NCBI GenBank assembly: GCA_025934495.1
Contig: JAICXY010000029.1
Coordinates: 1-34,394, forward strand
DNA length: 34,394 nt
Direction: 5' to 3'
Source of the DNA: Candidatus Nitrosocosmicus sp.
GTDB lineage: Archaea; Thermoproteota; Nitrososphaeria; Nitrososphaerales; Nitrososphaeraceae
Shown here: in pieces, positions 15,882 to 24,684 of the stretch
Layout of the letters: every line of letters begins with the position of its first letter
Numbering within the stretch: the first letter of the stretch is position 1
Notes under the pieces: generated by a model
Database searches by the model: none
What the model saw: only the letters and a program-made list of their open reading frames with translations
Told to the model about the DNA's origin: nothing
Made by a program: the position numbers and the translations under genes

Positions 15882-17891
15882 TTACTTTTCTGTCACCAAT
15901 TCGAAATTATATTTCAATTCAGCTTTTTCTACAGGCAATAATTTACATTGACCAACGGGTAAAATTCTAACTATATCATCAATTGATAAACTTTTAAGAT
16001 ATTCGATCAAAGTTTTTGGAAAATCATTTTTTATTGAATAATCTACAAAGTCAGCTTTAATTTTTTTTGAGGCTTTAACGACATCTAAACCTGAAGGCAA
16101 CAAGATCCTCATACAGATCGATCTTTTTTTTATTGCGTTATATGGTCCTATAATTAACAAAGGTTTATCATCAATAAAAGATATTCCAATAGCAAGTTTG
16201 ATCTCCAAGTTCTTTACAAAATTCCTTTTACCCTCAATCACAAATGATCCTTTAGGAAGGAATTGTCCGGTTGGAGCTCCCTTTTTTATTTGGGAAGAAA
16301 ATACCCAATAGGCATCAGAGCTTGACAAAGAATCCCTCCATGATCTACTAAAAGATACGGTAGCTTGGGACACTTCTAAAATACTTTGAGATATATCAGC
16401 TTTAGAATTATTAGCGTTTTGTAATACAAAAAAGGGGGACCCATTAACTTCGGCATGGAAAACATAATCATTTTCTGTAAGATGTCGTCGTATAATTACA
16501 GAATTAGAGGAAGCATCCTTTCCACCAATTGCCAATAGATCATCACTTGTGAAAAACCATCGATATTTCTCATACCATTCTTTATTAGTTAAAACTTTAA
16601 CACTAGACAAGGGTTTTTTATTTTTTTGATGTTTTAGTTTGTTTATTTGTTCTTGTAACTTTAATTGAGAACTTTCTATAGTTATTAACCCTCTTTCCAT
16701 CTCTTTTGCAAGATTAAATAAAGATGACGAAAGTTTAGGAGTATTGAAATTATGAGATTCCAATGGCATTTTTTCGTCAACAATTTCCAAAAAATATTTT
16801 CCCTTGATGTTTAATATTTTTGCATTAAAATCAAAAAGGATTTTTTTAAGGAAACTGTTTTCTATATCCAACACAATGTCTGTATGCTGCATTAACAAAA
16901 TGGCAAAATCTCGTAATTTATTGGATTTTGAAATAACAAAGCTTTTAGCCTTTTCTTGTTCTTGTAAATCATGTTCTAATAATTCAATTCTTTTTTCTAA
17001 TTCAGTATTTTTTGAAGCATCACTATTAATAATAAGATAATTTAAATATTCATCGACTGCCTCAGAATATGAATTAAATTTTTTAATTCTATCTGAATTT
17101 ATAGAGTAGTAGGGAATAAAAGGGCTGATATCTTCAGGATTATTATTTTCATCAAGTAGTATACATGCTTCAAAAGTACCAGAACCATTAGAAACATCCC
17201 TGATTAATAAACTCAATCCATCAAATAAATTTTTGAAGTCATCTGTAGATAATTCATTTATATTCTTATTTTTAATCTCCGAACTATTAATAATATATTC
17301 AATAAATTTCTTTGAAATAGAAAGATTTCGTCCAAGCCATCTTTTTATATCAATTTTTTCCTTTTTATTGGCCTCAACGAGGGATAAAAAGTCATTGAAA
17401 TTAATTGAAAATAAATCAGCTCCCCTCGGTGGAGGAGGAAAATAATTTAACCCGGGTTTCAAAATTCGATGTCTTACATTTATTGAATTGACTATTGCTA
17501 AAATTTTTAGATTTTCATTGCACAATATAATATTTCCATTTCCAAATAATTCAACAATTAAAAAATATTTTATACCTACAATATTTTGAAAAATAAATTG
17601 TACTATCCTTTCTCCTGCAAAAACAGAGACATCAATTAATTTAGAACGCTCCAATTCTGTTTTAATTTTTTTTATTGCTTCATTTTCTTCAATTATTGGA
17701 TATTGATATTTTGTAATACATACCCCCAAAGTAGAAACAAGTAATGAAACATCACTTTTTTGAGAATGGTGAAATTTTATGATTAAGGAATTCTTTGTAA
17801 TAGGATAAACAGTACTGACATAATACACATCATCAATATTTTTCTTAATATTATTTACAAGAAATTTTAGTTCTATCTCTGAAATAGACAT
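15882..17891 (-). CDS. rqcH: NFACT protein, Rqc2/NEMF/RqcH homologue
   Basis: The protein has 669 residues. It shows the NFACT layout: an NFACT-N domain over about the first 200 residues, a central helical coiled-coil part near 285-420, and NFACT-R from about 435. NFACT-R starts at WYEKYRWF with the GGKDASSN motif and the FHAEVNGSPF segment. Proteins of this family bind stalled 60S/50S-peptidyl-tRNA complexes and in bacteria and eukaryotes recruit tRNA to extend the stalled chain. In the N domain, the usual Asp-Arg pair needed for tailing appears as Glu-Arg (AGERIVQF, near residue 94), a conservative change. ATG 17891 is the start. The CBS/zinc-ribbon gene lies downstream. Confidence 0.9.
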   Translation of the reverse strand: MSISEIELKFLVNNIKKNIDDVYYVSTVYPITKNSLIIKFHHSQKSDVSLLVSTLGVCITKYQYPIIEENEAIKKIKTELERSKLIDVSVFAGERIVQFIFQNIVGIKYFLIVELFGNGNIILCNENLKILAIVNSINVRHRILKPGLNYFPPPPRGADLFSINFNDFLSLVEANKKEKIDIKRWLGRNLSISKKFIEYIINSSEIKNKNINELSTDDFKNLFDGLSLLIRDVSNGSGTFEACILLDENNNPEDISPFIPYYSINSDRIKKFNSYSEAVDEYLNYLIINSDASKNTELEKRIELLEHDLQEQEKAKSFVISKSNKLRDFAILLMQHTDIVLDIENSFLKKILFDFNAKILNIKGKYFLEIVDEKMPLESHNFNTPKLSSSLFNLAKEMERGLITIESSQLKLQEQINKLKHQKNKKPLSSVKVLTNKEWYEKYRWFFTSDDLLAIGGKDASSNSVIIRRHLTENDYVFHAEVNGSPFFVLQNANNSKADISQSILEVSQATVSFSRSWRDSLSSSDAYWVFSSQIKKGAPTGQFLPKGSFVIEGKRNFVKNLEIKLAIGISFIDDKPLLIIGPYNAIKKRSICMRILLPSGLDVVKASKKIKADFVDYSIKNDFPKTLIEYLKSLSIDDIVRILPVGQCKLLPVEKAELKYNFELVTEK

Positions 17892-18009
17892 CTAATATCA
17901 TAAACACAATAATGAATATAATAACGTAAAAAATTAAGTTCTATTCAAATACAGTAGAAAGTAGTAGGGATTAAATGTGAGATTGTTAAAAAAAATATAG
18001 CGCATATAC

Positions 18010-18303
18010 TTGGACATTCATGATAAAATATATTACTTGAGAGCAATTTTGGCGGCTATTGCAGGATCGATATTAGGAATAATATTGAAACCACATGCAG
18101 AACAATCTAACACAATAGGAATTACAATAGTTGTTGGAATTATTTTTTATATTATATCATATATAATTGCCAAAAAAATAGCTGGACAAATCCCCAAAAA
18201 TAAAAAGAACAAACTGATAACAAATGGAATATTTGCTTTTATTTTTATGTTATTGATGTTCATGGTATTAATATTCACAGTAATAAATCAGCATAGCATA
18301 TAA
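18010..18303 (+). CDS. Small membrane protein with three predicted TM helices
   Basis: The 97-residue product has three hydrophobic helices at about 10-28, 35-54 and 71-92, with a Lys-rich loop (IPKNKKNKLI) between helices 2 and 3. By the positive-inside rule that loop is cytoplasmic. I cannot name the family. The stop is 2 bases before the cbiT start, so it is the first gene of the corrin transcript, though a metabolic link is only suggested by position. The start TTG 18010 is the best available codon before the first helix. Confidence 0.7.
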   Translation: MDIHDKIYYLRAILAAIAGSILGIILKPHAEQSNTIGITIVVGIIFYIISYIIAKKIAGQIPKNKKNKLITNGIFAFIFMLLMFMVLIFTVINQHSI

Positions 18304-18305
18304 AT

Positions 18306-18905
18306 ATGGATACGAAATTTTTATGGGAATATAAAACCCCCGGCATTCCAGATGAGCTTTTTAGTAGAACAGAGAATGTTCCTATAACAAAGGAGGAAGT
18401 AAGATCCATAATAATAAGCAAATTACGCTTAAAAGAAGGATATCCATCTATAGATATTGGTTGTGGCAGTGGTAGCATTTCAATTGAGCTAGCTATTCAA
18501 ACAAAAACCACAGTATTTGCAATAGATGTAGACAAAAATGCAATTGATCTAACAGAGTATAACAAAATAAAATTTGGATTAGATGATAAAATAAAAATTA
18601 TAGAAGGATTGGCACAGAACGTTTTACCAAATCTACCAAATGTAGATGCGGTTGTTATAGGAGGAACTACGGGTGATACAGAGAAAATAATAAAGCTAGC
18701 AATAGATCGGTTAAATAAAGGAGGAAGATTGGTTGTTACATCCATATTAATTGAAACAATTTATAAAACTCTTAGAGCAATTGAAGATTCAGAATTAGTA
18801 GAAATTGATATAACCCAGGTAACTGTTGCAAAATCCAAAAAAACTCGATCAGGAACAATGATGATTTCAAGAAATCCTGTGATTATTTTTTCTGCGACAA
18901 AATAA
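18306..18905 (+). CDS. cbiT: Cobalt-precorrin C15-methyltransferase (decarboxylating) CbiT
   Basis: A class I AdoMet methyltransferase of 199 residues. The N-terminal GIPDELFSR and ITKEEVRSIIISKLRL segments and the AdoMet loop DIGCGSGSISIE (about residues 50-61) match CbiT. CbiT methylates C15 of the corrin ring and removes the acetate carboxyl at C12. The later IGGTTGDTEKII and RLNKGGRLVVT segments also agree. It overlaps no neighbour: 2 bases after the membrane-protein gene and 40 bases before cbiL. Confidence 0.93.
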   Translation: MDTKFLWEYKTPGIPDELFSRTENVPITKEEVRSIIISKLRLKEGYPSIDIGCGSGSISIELAIQTKTTVFAIDVDKNAIDLTEYNKIKFGLDDKIKIIEGLAQNVLPNLPNVDAVVIGGTTGDTEKIIKLAIDRLNKGGRLVVTSILIETIYKTLRAIEDSELVEIDITQVTVAKSKKTRSGTMMISRNPVIIFSATK

Positions 18906-18945
18906 AAATACAAAAACTTTAATTAATATTTTTTAAAGTGGTTTT

Positions 18946-19677
18946 ATGACAAATCCAAAACTGTATTGTATAGGATGTGGTCCTGGTGATCCGGATTTAC
19001 TTACTTTAAAAGCAATAAATATTATTAAAAATGCAGACATTATTTATACTCCAACAGCTAGAGAAGGGAAACCTAGTGTTGCACTATCAATAGTTGAAAA
19101 ATTTCTTAATAAGGATACAGTAATTCATCAATTGATTTTTCCAATGATTAAAGACTTTAATAATTTAAAGGAAAACTGGAAAAATAACACCATAGAAATA
19201 ACAAACTCTATACGAGAAGGAAAAAAAACAGTTTATTTAACTGTAGGCGATCCTTCTTTATATAGCACTTGGATTTATATTTACAAAGAGATAATCAAAG
19301 AGCATAAAGACATAGAAGTTGAAATTGTCCCTGGCATAACATCTATTTTCTCATTTTCTGCTGAAATAAAAACGCCTATAGGAGAAGGAGAGGAAATAAT
19401 AGGAATAATACCTGCATGCTATAACCTAGATAGGTTAAAAATTGCTGCACAATGTTGCGATACACTAGTATTCTTAAAAGATGGTAGACATTTTAATAAT
19501 GTAATAGAAATATTAATGAACTCGGGTTTTCCAGAAGATTCAGATATTTTTATAGCTCAAGATGTATCTACAAATAGTGAAGCGTTACAAAAAAGAAAAT
19601 TATCAGAGATATCAAGAAATCCCAATGAAAACAATGATAAATACTTTTCAATAATGATAGCCAAAAAGAAAAAATGA
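18946..19677 (+). CDS. cbiL: Precorrin-2 C20-methyltransferase CbiL
   Basis: A tetrapyrrole methylase of 243 residues. The N-terminal CIGCGPGDPDLLTLKAI motif and the central LTVGDPSLYSTW and VEIVPGITSIFSFSA segments are diagnostic. The NADIIYTPT stretch and the two-Cys AAQCCDTLVFLK region match the C20 enzyme CbiL/CobI better than other paralogues. It adds a methyl from AdoMet at C20 of (cobalt-)precorrin-2, early in corrin synthesis. Its TGA stop overlaps the ATG of cbiF (ATGA), showing translational coupling. Confidence 0.92.
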   Translation: MTNPKLYCIGCGPGDPDLLTLKAINIIKNADIIYTPTAREGKPSVALSIVEKFLNKDTVIHQLIFPMIKDFNNLKENWKNNTIEITNSIREGKKTVYLTVGDPSLYSTWIYIYKEIIKEHKDIEVEIVPGITSIFSFSAEIKTPIGEGEEIIGIIPACYNLDRLKIAAQCCDTLVFLKDGRHFNNVIEILMNSGFPEDSDIFIAQDVSTNSEALQKRKLSEISRNPNENNDKYFSIMIAKKKK

Positions 19678-20462
19678 TTCAAAAAAATACAGTTTATTTT
19701 GTAGGTTCAGGCCCTGGTGACCCAGAGCTAATAACAATAAAGGCAAAAAAACTATTGGAAATTGCAGATGTTATAATATCTTCAGGATCTTTATTGAATC
19801 CCGAAATACTAGGTTGGGCTAAAGATGAAGCCAGTTTATACGATGCAGCAAAATTAGATAGGGATGAAATATATGAAATTCTCAGAGATTCCACAAAAAA
19901 TGGCAAGTTGGCAATAAGATTTCATGACGGGGATCCTGGAATTTTTAGTACAATAAGAGAACAAATAGATAAATTAGAAAAAGACGAAATCAAATGTGAA
20001 GTAATTCCGGGCATTACATCGTTACTCGGAGCAGCAGCATCAATGAATTTAGAATTAACATTACCAGGTATAACACAAACAATAATAATTACACGCGCAG
20101 AGTTTAGAACACCTGTTCCAGATAGAGAAAAAATTTCGGAATTATCAAAACATGGATCAACCATGGCTTTTTATCTTAGCGTTCATCTACTTGATAGAGT
20201 CATAGAAGAACTATTAAGAGGTGGGGTATACAACGATGAAACCCCTATCGCAATAGTATACAAAGCTACATGGAAAGAGGAAAGAATAGTAAAAGGCACA
20301 ATAGGGACAATATCAAAAAAAGTTAAAGAAGAAAGAATAGTAAAGACTGCACTGATAATAGTAGGAGATGTTATATCGCCAAAAAAATATGAATTTTCAA
20401 AAGTTTATGATTCACAATTTACACATGGTTTTAGAAAAAGTAAAGGAAAAGGAGTGGTCTAA
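19674..20462 (+). CDS. cbiF: Precorrin-4 C11-methyltransferase CbiF
   Basis: A tetrapyrrole methylase of 262 residues. It has FVGSGPGDPELITIKA at the N-terminus, RFHDGDPGIFSTI, PGITSLLGAAASMNLELTLP and IITRAEFRTPVP, which is the CbiF/CobM pattern. It methylates C11 of (cobalt-)precorrin-4. It is the last gene of this small corrin cluster; the remaining ring-contraction and amidation enzymes are not in the window. The stop overlaps by 4 bases the stop of the convergent gene at 20459-20782. Confidence 0.94.
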   Translation: MIQKNTVYFVGSGPGDPELITIKAKKLLEIADVIISSGSLLNPEILGWAKDEASLYDAAKLDRDEIYEILRDSTKNGKLAIRFHDGDPGIFSTIREQIDKLEKDEIKCEVIPGITSLLGAAASMNLELTLPGITQTIIITRAEFRTPVPDREKISELSKHGSTMAFYLSVHLLDRVIEELLRGGVYNDETPIAIVYKATWKEERIVKGTIGTISKKVKEERIVKTALIIVGDVISPKKYEFSKVYDSQFTHGFRKSKGKGVV

Positions 20463-20782
20463 TTTAAGGGAATTCGCTCGAGTTCTTTTTTAGTAAGCGA
20501 TGCCCAAGCACCCATTCCCTGGCCATCTTTATCATTAAAATCCAAAATTTCACTAAAAATTATTTCTTTAGGAGCCATCGGCGGCCAAACCATAGCAACA
20601 AAATCACCACGATTTCCAGGTTTATTCATATCAGCTGGGATTAATTTATCGTTTTTAAATCCAAAGGTTGAAAGCTTTGATTTTACAGTTTCAAATAATT
20701 GTTTTTGACCATGGACAATTACATAAACGTTTTTCTCGGTATCGTAATCAGTCATTAATAAAATCATATTATTTAATGTCAT
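20459..20782 (-). CDS. Unknown small protein, 107 residues
   Basis: I do not recognise this gene. The product is soluble, with an alpha-beta-like pattern (KNVYVIVHGQKQLFETVKSK), a FVAMVWPPMAPKEIIF segment and the ending KKELERIPLN. The composition is clearly protein-like and the frame fills the space up to cbiF, with which it converges and overlaps by 4 bases. The start may be ATG 20782 or one of two later in-frame ATG codons (residues 6 and 10); residue 10, MTDYDTEKN, gives a cleaner N-terminus. Function is open. Confidence 0.7.
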   Translation of the reverse strand: MTLNNMILLMTDYDTEKNVYVIVHGQKQLFETVKSKLSTFGFKNDKLIPADMNKPGNRGDFVAMVWPPMAPKEIIFSEILDFNDKDGQGMGAWASLTKKELERIPLN

Positions 20783-21212
20783 AAAGATATTACTATTCTT
20801 TTAATTAAATTGAAAGACAGCAATAGCAAGCAGAGAGATTGTTGCACAATATTAAATATTAAATATTAAATAAATGAAAGACAGCTATATTAAGGATATT
20901 AACAAAATAGCTGGTAATTTTGTAGGCTTTTAGGATTATAATATATTTAGATTCATTTGATACGCATATTTTAACTATTTCTGAATCACAAAATAGTAAG
21001 GGAAAGAAAAATATAATTGATATTAGCGCCGCAGCAGCAGCGCAGCAGCATATAATGAACTTATTGTAATAGCAATATCATAGTCTAAAACATGAAAGTC
21101 TAATCAGGTGTATTCCATCACATCTTTTACGATAGATAAACAACCACTTGGAGAAATAAAAAAAGAATATTAAAAAACATTTAATACCATCATCAATTAA
21201 TTTAGTAGCAAT
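20783..21212. other. Intergenic with short simple repeats
   Basis: No gene is visible over these 430 bases. It contains the 11-mer TGAAAGACAGC twice (near 20811 and 20876), an ATTAAAT-type run near 20850-20870, and a GC-richer CAG-type run at about 21028-21050. The promoters of both flanking genes must lie here. Confidence 0.55.
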
Positions 21213-21476
21213 ATGACATTACCCAAAGGATTCGGTCAACAAGCTAACACTCAAAAAAAGAGGACATTTGACGAATGGTGGAAAACTGTTCCTGAAGATT
21301 TAAAAACAAGGACCCGTAAAGGCGACGAAGCCAATAAGGTTTTATTAAATCAAGTAAATTATGTTTTGCTTCATCTACACCTTCAAGGAAAACATGATAC
21401 AAAACCATCGCATGAAGAATTAAAAGACTGGCTTCATAGTGGTCAAGTAGATACAATGCGTACTACAAAAAAATAG
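21213..21476 (+). CDS. Unknown small basic protein, 87 residues
   Basis: The 87-residue product is hydrophilic and basic at the N-terminus, with motifs FDEWWKTVPEDLKTRTRKGD and a helical middle NQVNYVLLHLHLQGKHDT. The two adjacent Trp and the Glu/Lys-rich ends suggest a small helical bundle. I do not know the family. It starts at ATG 21213 and has its own upstream gap. No operon partner is closer than 110 bases. Confidence 0.7.
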   Translation: MTLPKGFGQQANTQKKRTFDEWWKTVPEDLKTRTRKGDEANKVLLNQVNYVLLHLHLQGKHDTKPSHEELKDWLHSGQVDTMRTTKK

Positions 21477-21548
21477 GAATAATTAAAGATTACACCATTT
21501 TTTTATTAAATCTATTTTCTTATCTAATCTATTAACGATAAATAAAGT

Positions 21549-21560
21549 ACATATAAGTAT
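21549..21560 (+). promoter_or_regulatory. TATA-like element upstream of the gene at 21587
   Basis: The element ACATATAAGTAT is centred about 33 bases before the TTG at 21587. This predicts a transcript start a few bases before the codon. That supports TTG 21587 as a nearly leaderless start. Confidence 0.45.
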
Positions 21561-21586
21561 ACCAATATAGAAAACGGATAGGAATT

Positions 21587-22291
21587 TTGAAGAGAGGCAA
21601 CCATATTGCAATTTTTGATACGTTTAAGACTCATCAAACAAAATCAACAAGAGAGGCAAAGAGGCAAAGAGGAATAATTGCCCATATTGCAATAGAAAAA
21701 GATCCCAAGTATAAAACCAGAACTTCAATAGCCCACATATTGGCAAAAAAATACGAAGTAGCTTGGCAAAATATCTATTCAGCTATTTTCAAAGACCTTG
21801 ATGAGGTGCTATTACCAGCTCAAGTTGTCAAAGAGGGAGGAAGATTACCAATAAAAAGGGGTCCAAAAGCTCTTCAGATAGAAGGAATTCCATATTATGA
21901 GCTTACCAATATTGGTCTAATTATTGCATCAACCATTGAAGAAACAGGAGATATAAGATTGAGAATGAAACTACTAGAATCATTTATTTCAAATTCAAAT
22001 TTCAATGTAAAGGAAGTGGACGAGGATGAGAATAATAACAATACTACCATTAATGAGGGGATATTGCTTTTATCTAGATATGCTCCATCATTTATTTTAA
22101 AAATAATAAACGAATATATCATTGCATATAATCATGGAGAAATAGAAAAATTAGACAGATTAGATGGTGAAAAATTAAAAAAAATAATCTCAAAGCAAAT
22201 AACTATAGAAAGAGAGCTTGTTGAAGCATGTATGATTTTATCAAATGATAAAAAAGAACTGATAAGAAATTTTATAAAAATAATTAGTTAA
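21587..22291 (+). CDS. Unknown protein, 234 residues, possibly DNA- or RNA-binding
   Basis: I do not recognise the family. The first 115 residues are basic and conserved-looking (KSTREAKRQRGIIAHIAIEK, YKTRTSIAHILAKKYEVAWQ, then GGRLPIKRGPKALQIEGIPY). This might hold a helix-turn-helix (RTSIAHILAKKYEV resembles one), which is a suggestion only. An Asn-rich acidic linker near 145-155 separates a second helical half (about 160-234) rich in Glu, Lys and Ile. The likely start is TTG 21587. It converges with rnz, with 33 bases between the stops. Confidence 0.7.
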   Translation: MKRGNHIAIFDTFKTHQTKSTREAKRQRGIIAHIAIEKDPKYKTRTSIAHILAKKYEVAWQNIYSAIFKDLDEVLLPAQVVKEGGRLPIKRGPKALQIEGIPYYELTNIGLIIASTIEETGDIRLRMKLLESFISNSNFNVKEVDEDENNNNTTINEGILLLSRYAPSFILKIINEYIIAYNHGEIEKLDRLDGEKLKKIISKQITIERELVEACMILSNDKKELIRNFIKIIS

Positions 22292-22324
22292 TCTTGCAGT
22301 AGTAGATATTAATAAAAAATAGTT

Positions 22325-23254
22325 CTAATTCCGGTATGGGATAGATATAGATTTCAAATCAAAAGCCATATCTACATTTGAGAAAACCGATTTGGCCTCA
22401 TTTAACAGAACAACCAAATCTTTATACCGAGTGCTAAAATGAGTAAGGCATAATCTATAGACCCCTGATGATTTTGCCAAACTAGCTGCTTCAAAAGCAG
22501 TAGAATGAAAGCTTTCTTTTGCTTTATCAAGTTCAGTCGATCCAAAGGTAGATTCAAAAATCAAAAGATCGCAATTTTTAAAAAAATTACATAATTCATT
22601 TGAAGGTCTAGTATCTCCTGAAATACCAATTTTTCTTCCAGAACGTAATGGACCTACTACAGTATTAGAAGGTATCAATTTATTGTTAAATTGAATACTT
22701 TCACCTTTTTGTAACATGTGATATAAAATGCCTTCTGGAATTCCCAATTCTTTAGCCTTTTTGATATCGAATTTACCGGGGCGACTATTTTCAATCAAGC
22801 AGTATGCATAAGAGCAAATACCATAACCATGGTTTGATCTACAATACGTGATCTTGTATTCTTTAGTGGTTACAAGAATTCCTTCATTATCAGAAATAAC
22901 ATGAATATTAACAGGGAAAGATAAATTAATATTAAGAATTCTAAAATTTTCAGTTAAAAAATCATAAATTAATTTGGGACCATAGATATCTATAGGCATA
23001 TATCTACCTTGTAACGAAAGAGTTTGGAAGAAACCTAAAAGACCTAAAATATGATCAGAATGCATATGTGTAATAAATAGCAAAATTTTTTTATTAAAAC
23101 CAAATCGTGCACGAATAAAATTATATTGCATACCTTCTCCTGCATCAAAAATAAACAAAGTTCCATTTCGATTAATAACAATAGAAGAGAGAAACCTATT
23201 TGCTGAAGGCATGGCTGCAGATGTTCCCAAAAAAGTTATATCAAGACTAGACAT
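22325..23254 (-). CDS. rnz: Ribonuclease Z (tRNase Z)
   Basis: The 309-residue enzyme cuts the 3' trailer from precursor tRNAs. Family marks in order are FLGTSAAMPS near the N-terminus, the zinc motif THMHSDHILGLLG with His63, His65, Asp67 and His68, and the exosite-like FQTLSLQGRYMP region. These are followed by GISGDTRPS and the C-terminal LTHFSTRY. The length is that of the short tRNase Z form found in archaea and bacteria. It starts 6 bases after the prs stop, so the two form an operon with prs first. Confidence 0.95.
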   Translation of the reverse strand: MSSLDITFLGTSAAMPSANRFLSSIVINRNGTLFIFDAGEGMQYNFIRARFGFNKKILLFITHMHSDHILGLLGFFQTLSLQGRYMPIDIYGPKLIYDFLTENFRILNINLSFPVNIHVISDNEGILVTTKEYKITYCRSNHGYGICSYAYCLIENSRPGKFDIKKAKELGIPEGILYHMLQKGESIQFNNKLIPSNTVVGPLRSGRKIGISGDTRPSNELCNFFKNCDLLIFESTFGSTELDKAKESFHSTAFEAASLAKSSGVYRLCLTHFSTRYKDLVVLLNEAKSVFSNVDMAFDLKSISIPYRN

Positions 23255-23260
23255 TATGTA

Positions 23261-24154
23261 CTATAAAATAGAAGATAAAGCATTTGTTATATCCGCACTG
23301 AGATCGACTTTAGAACAAGGGCGAGGAACACTATTAGTAGAAACAAGATCGGTTAATCCAGCAGCCTTCAACCTATTTAAAGAATTTTCATCAGATAATG
23401 CATGCACACACATAGCGTAGATTTTCCTACTTTGATTTTTTTTCAATACATCGAGTGCTTTTAAAATGGTTTCGCCACTAGATATCATATCATCTATAAT
23501 AATTATATCATGGTCTTTGATATCAATTTCCAAATTTTCATCCATCACGACACTTCCACTAATCCGGTCTCTAATTTTATTTAGTGCAAAGAAATTTGAA
23601 TTCATTATTTCAGAAAATTCTTTGGCTCGCGAAATACCACCAGCATCAGGAGAAACAACAATAGGGTCAACCAAATCAAATTGGGTTTTAGCATAATTAG
23701 CAAGAGACCGGATAGAAGAAATATTAAAAATTTTCAAGTTAAAATATGAAAGCGCTTTAATACTATGAATATTAACTGTGATTAAATTACGGACATTAAT
23801 ACATTCTAGCAACCTAGCAATTAATGAAATTGTAACAAATTCCCCATCTAAAAACTTTCTATCTTGTCGAGCATACCCCATATAAGGTAAAACAGTTATA
23901 ACTTCTGAAGCCCCCGCCTCATAGCAACCAGAAACAATCATCAAAGCTTGTAATAGATGAGAATCGACTGGTGGATAGGTAGATTGAACTACTATACATT
24001 TTTTATTTGACAAATTTGAATCAATTCTTATTTTACTCTCGCCATCTGAAAAAATTTTTAGATCGATAGGAACAGACACAGATTTCAAACGAGCGGCAAT
24101 AAAATTTCCCAAATCTAACGAAGAAGGACCAGGTAAAACTACTACATCTTTCAA
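23261..24154 (-). CDS. prs: Ribose-phosphate pyrophosphokinase (PRPP synthase)
   Basis: The protein of 297 residues makes PRPP from ribose 5-phosphate and ATP, feeding purine, pyrimidine and NAD synthesis. Visible marks are PYMGYARQDRKFLDGE (the ATP-loop signature), the VVSPDAGGISRAKEF segment, and the PRPP loop IIDDMISSGETI near 210-221. The length fits the short archaeal type. The start is TTG 24154, since the frame opens with MKDVVVLPGPSS as in relatives. It is immediately upstream of rnz. Confidence 0.95.
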   Translation of the reverse strand: MKDVVVLPGPSSLDLGNFIAARLKSVSVPIDLKIFSDGESKIRIDSNLSNKKCIVVQSTYPPVDSHLLQALMIVSGCYEAGASEVITVLPYMGYARQDRKFLDGEFVTISLIARLLECINVRNLITVNIHSIKALSYFNLKIFNISSIRSLANYAKTQFDLVDPIVVSPDAGGISRAKEFSEIMNSNFFALNKIRDRISGSVVMDENLEIDIKDHDIIIIDDMISSGETILKALDVLKKNQSRKIYAMCVHALSDENSLNRLKAAGLTDLVSTNSVPRPCSKVDLSADITNALSSIL

Positions 24155-24684
24155 GATATTTTTGAAATAATTTTAGAATCTTAAAAACGTTAATCAAACA
24201 ATGTTTTTGTTGAATGTTTATATATCCATATATGCTGTCTACAAGCCAATTATCATGTAATTGTACTAATGCATAATTCAGCATTTGAAATCCATCAATC
24301 AAATAAATAAAACAATTATCAAAGTTAAATGAAAATTATAATATTTAAAAATACAATACAATATTTTATTTTATTCTCTATTTTCTAACGATGATAATAT
24401 AGATCTTGCCTGATTAAACACATTTCATAATTATATAGATATTAATGAAGTTTTGTAATATTTACATAGTATTTGCAAGGTATAATTAAGATGTACAGCT
24501 TTTGGTAATTTTTCTAATTATGCTAATTATGCGAGAGATCTAATCAATAACAATCCCCTTGGATTATATTATACACCAGAATGGATTTGTAACTGACTTA
24601 CAAAACATATAATATCATAAGCCACACATAACCTAATAGCCATTACCCATAAAATAATAATTTAAATTTAAATTTCAATAAATT
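24155..24684. other. Intergenic, AT-rich, no gene seen
   Basis: About 530 bases between the prs start and the racemase-like gene stop. All frames are stop-rich, and the minus-strand frame reaching 24302 overlaps prs and looks like a shadow. The right end has a palindromic ATTTAA-type tract (24659-24675). Confidence 0.5.

Noticed and set aside
24033-24302. Minus-strand frame with many aromatic residues upstream of prs
   Set aside because: Overlaps the prs start in another frame; composition is not protein-like.
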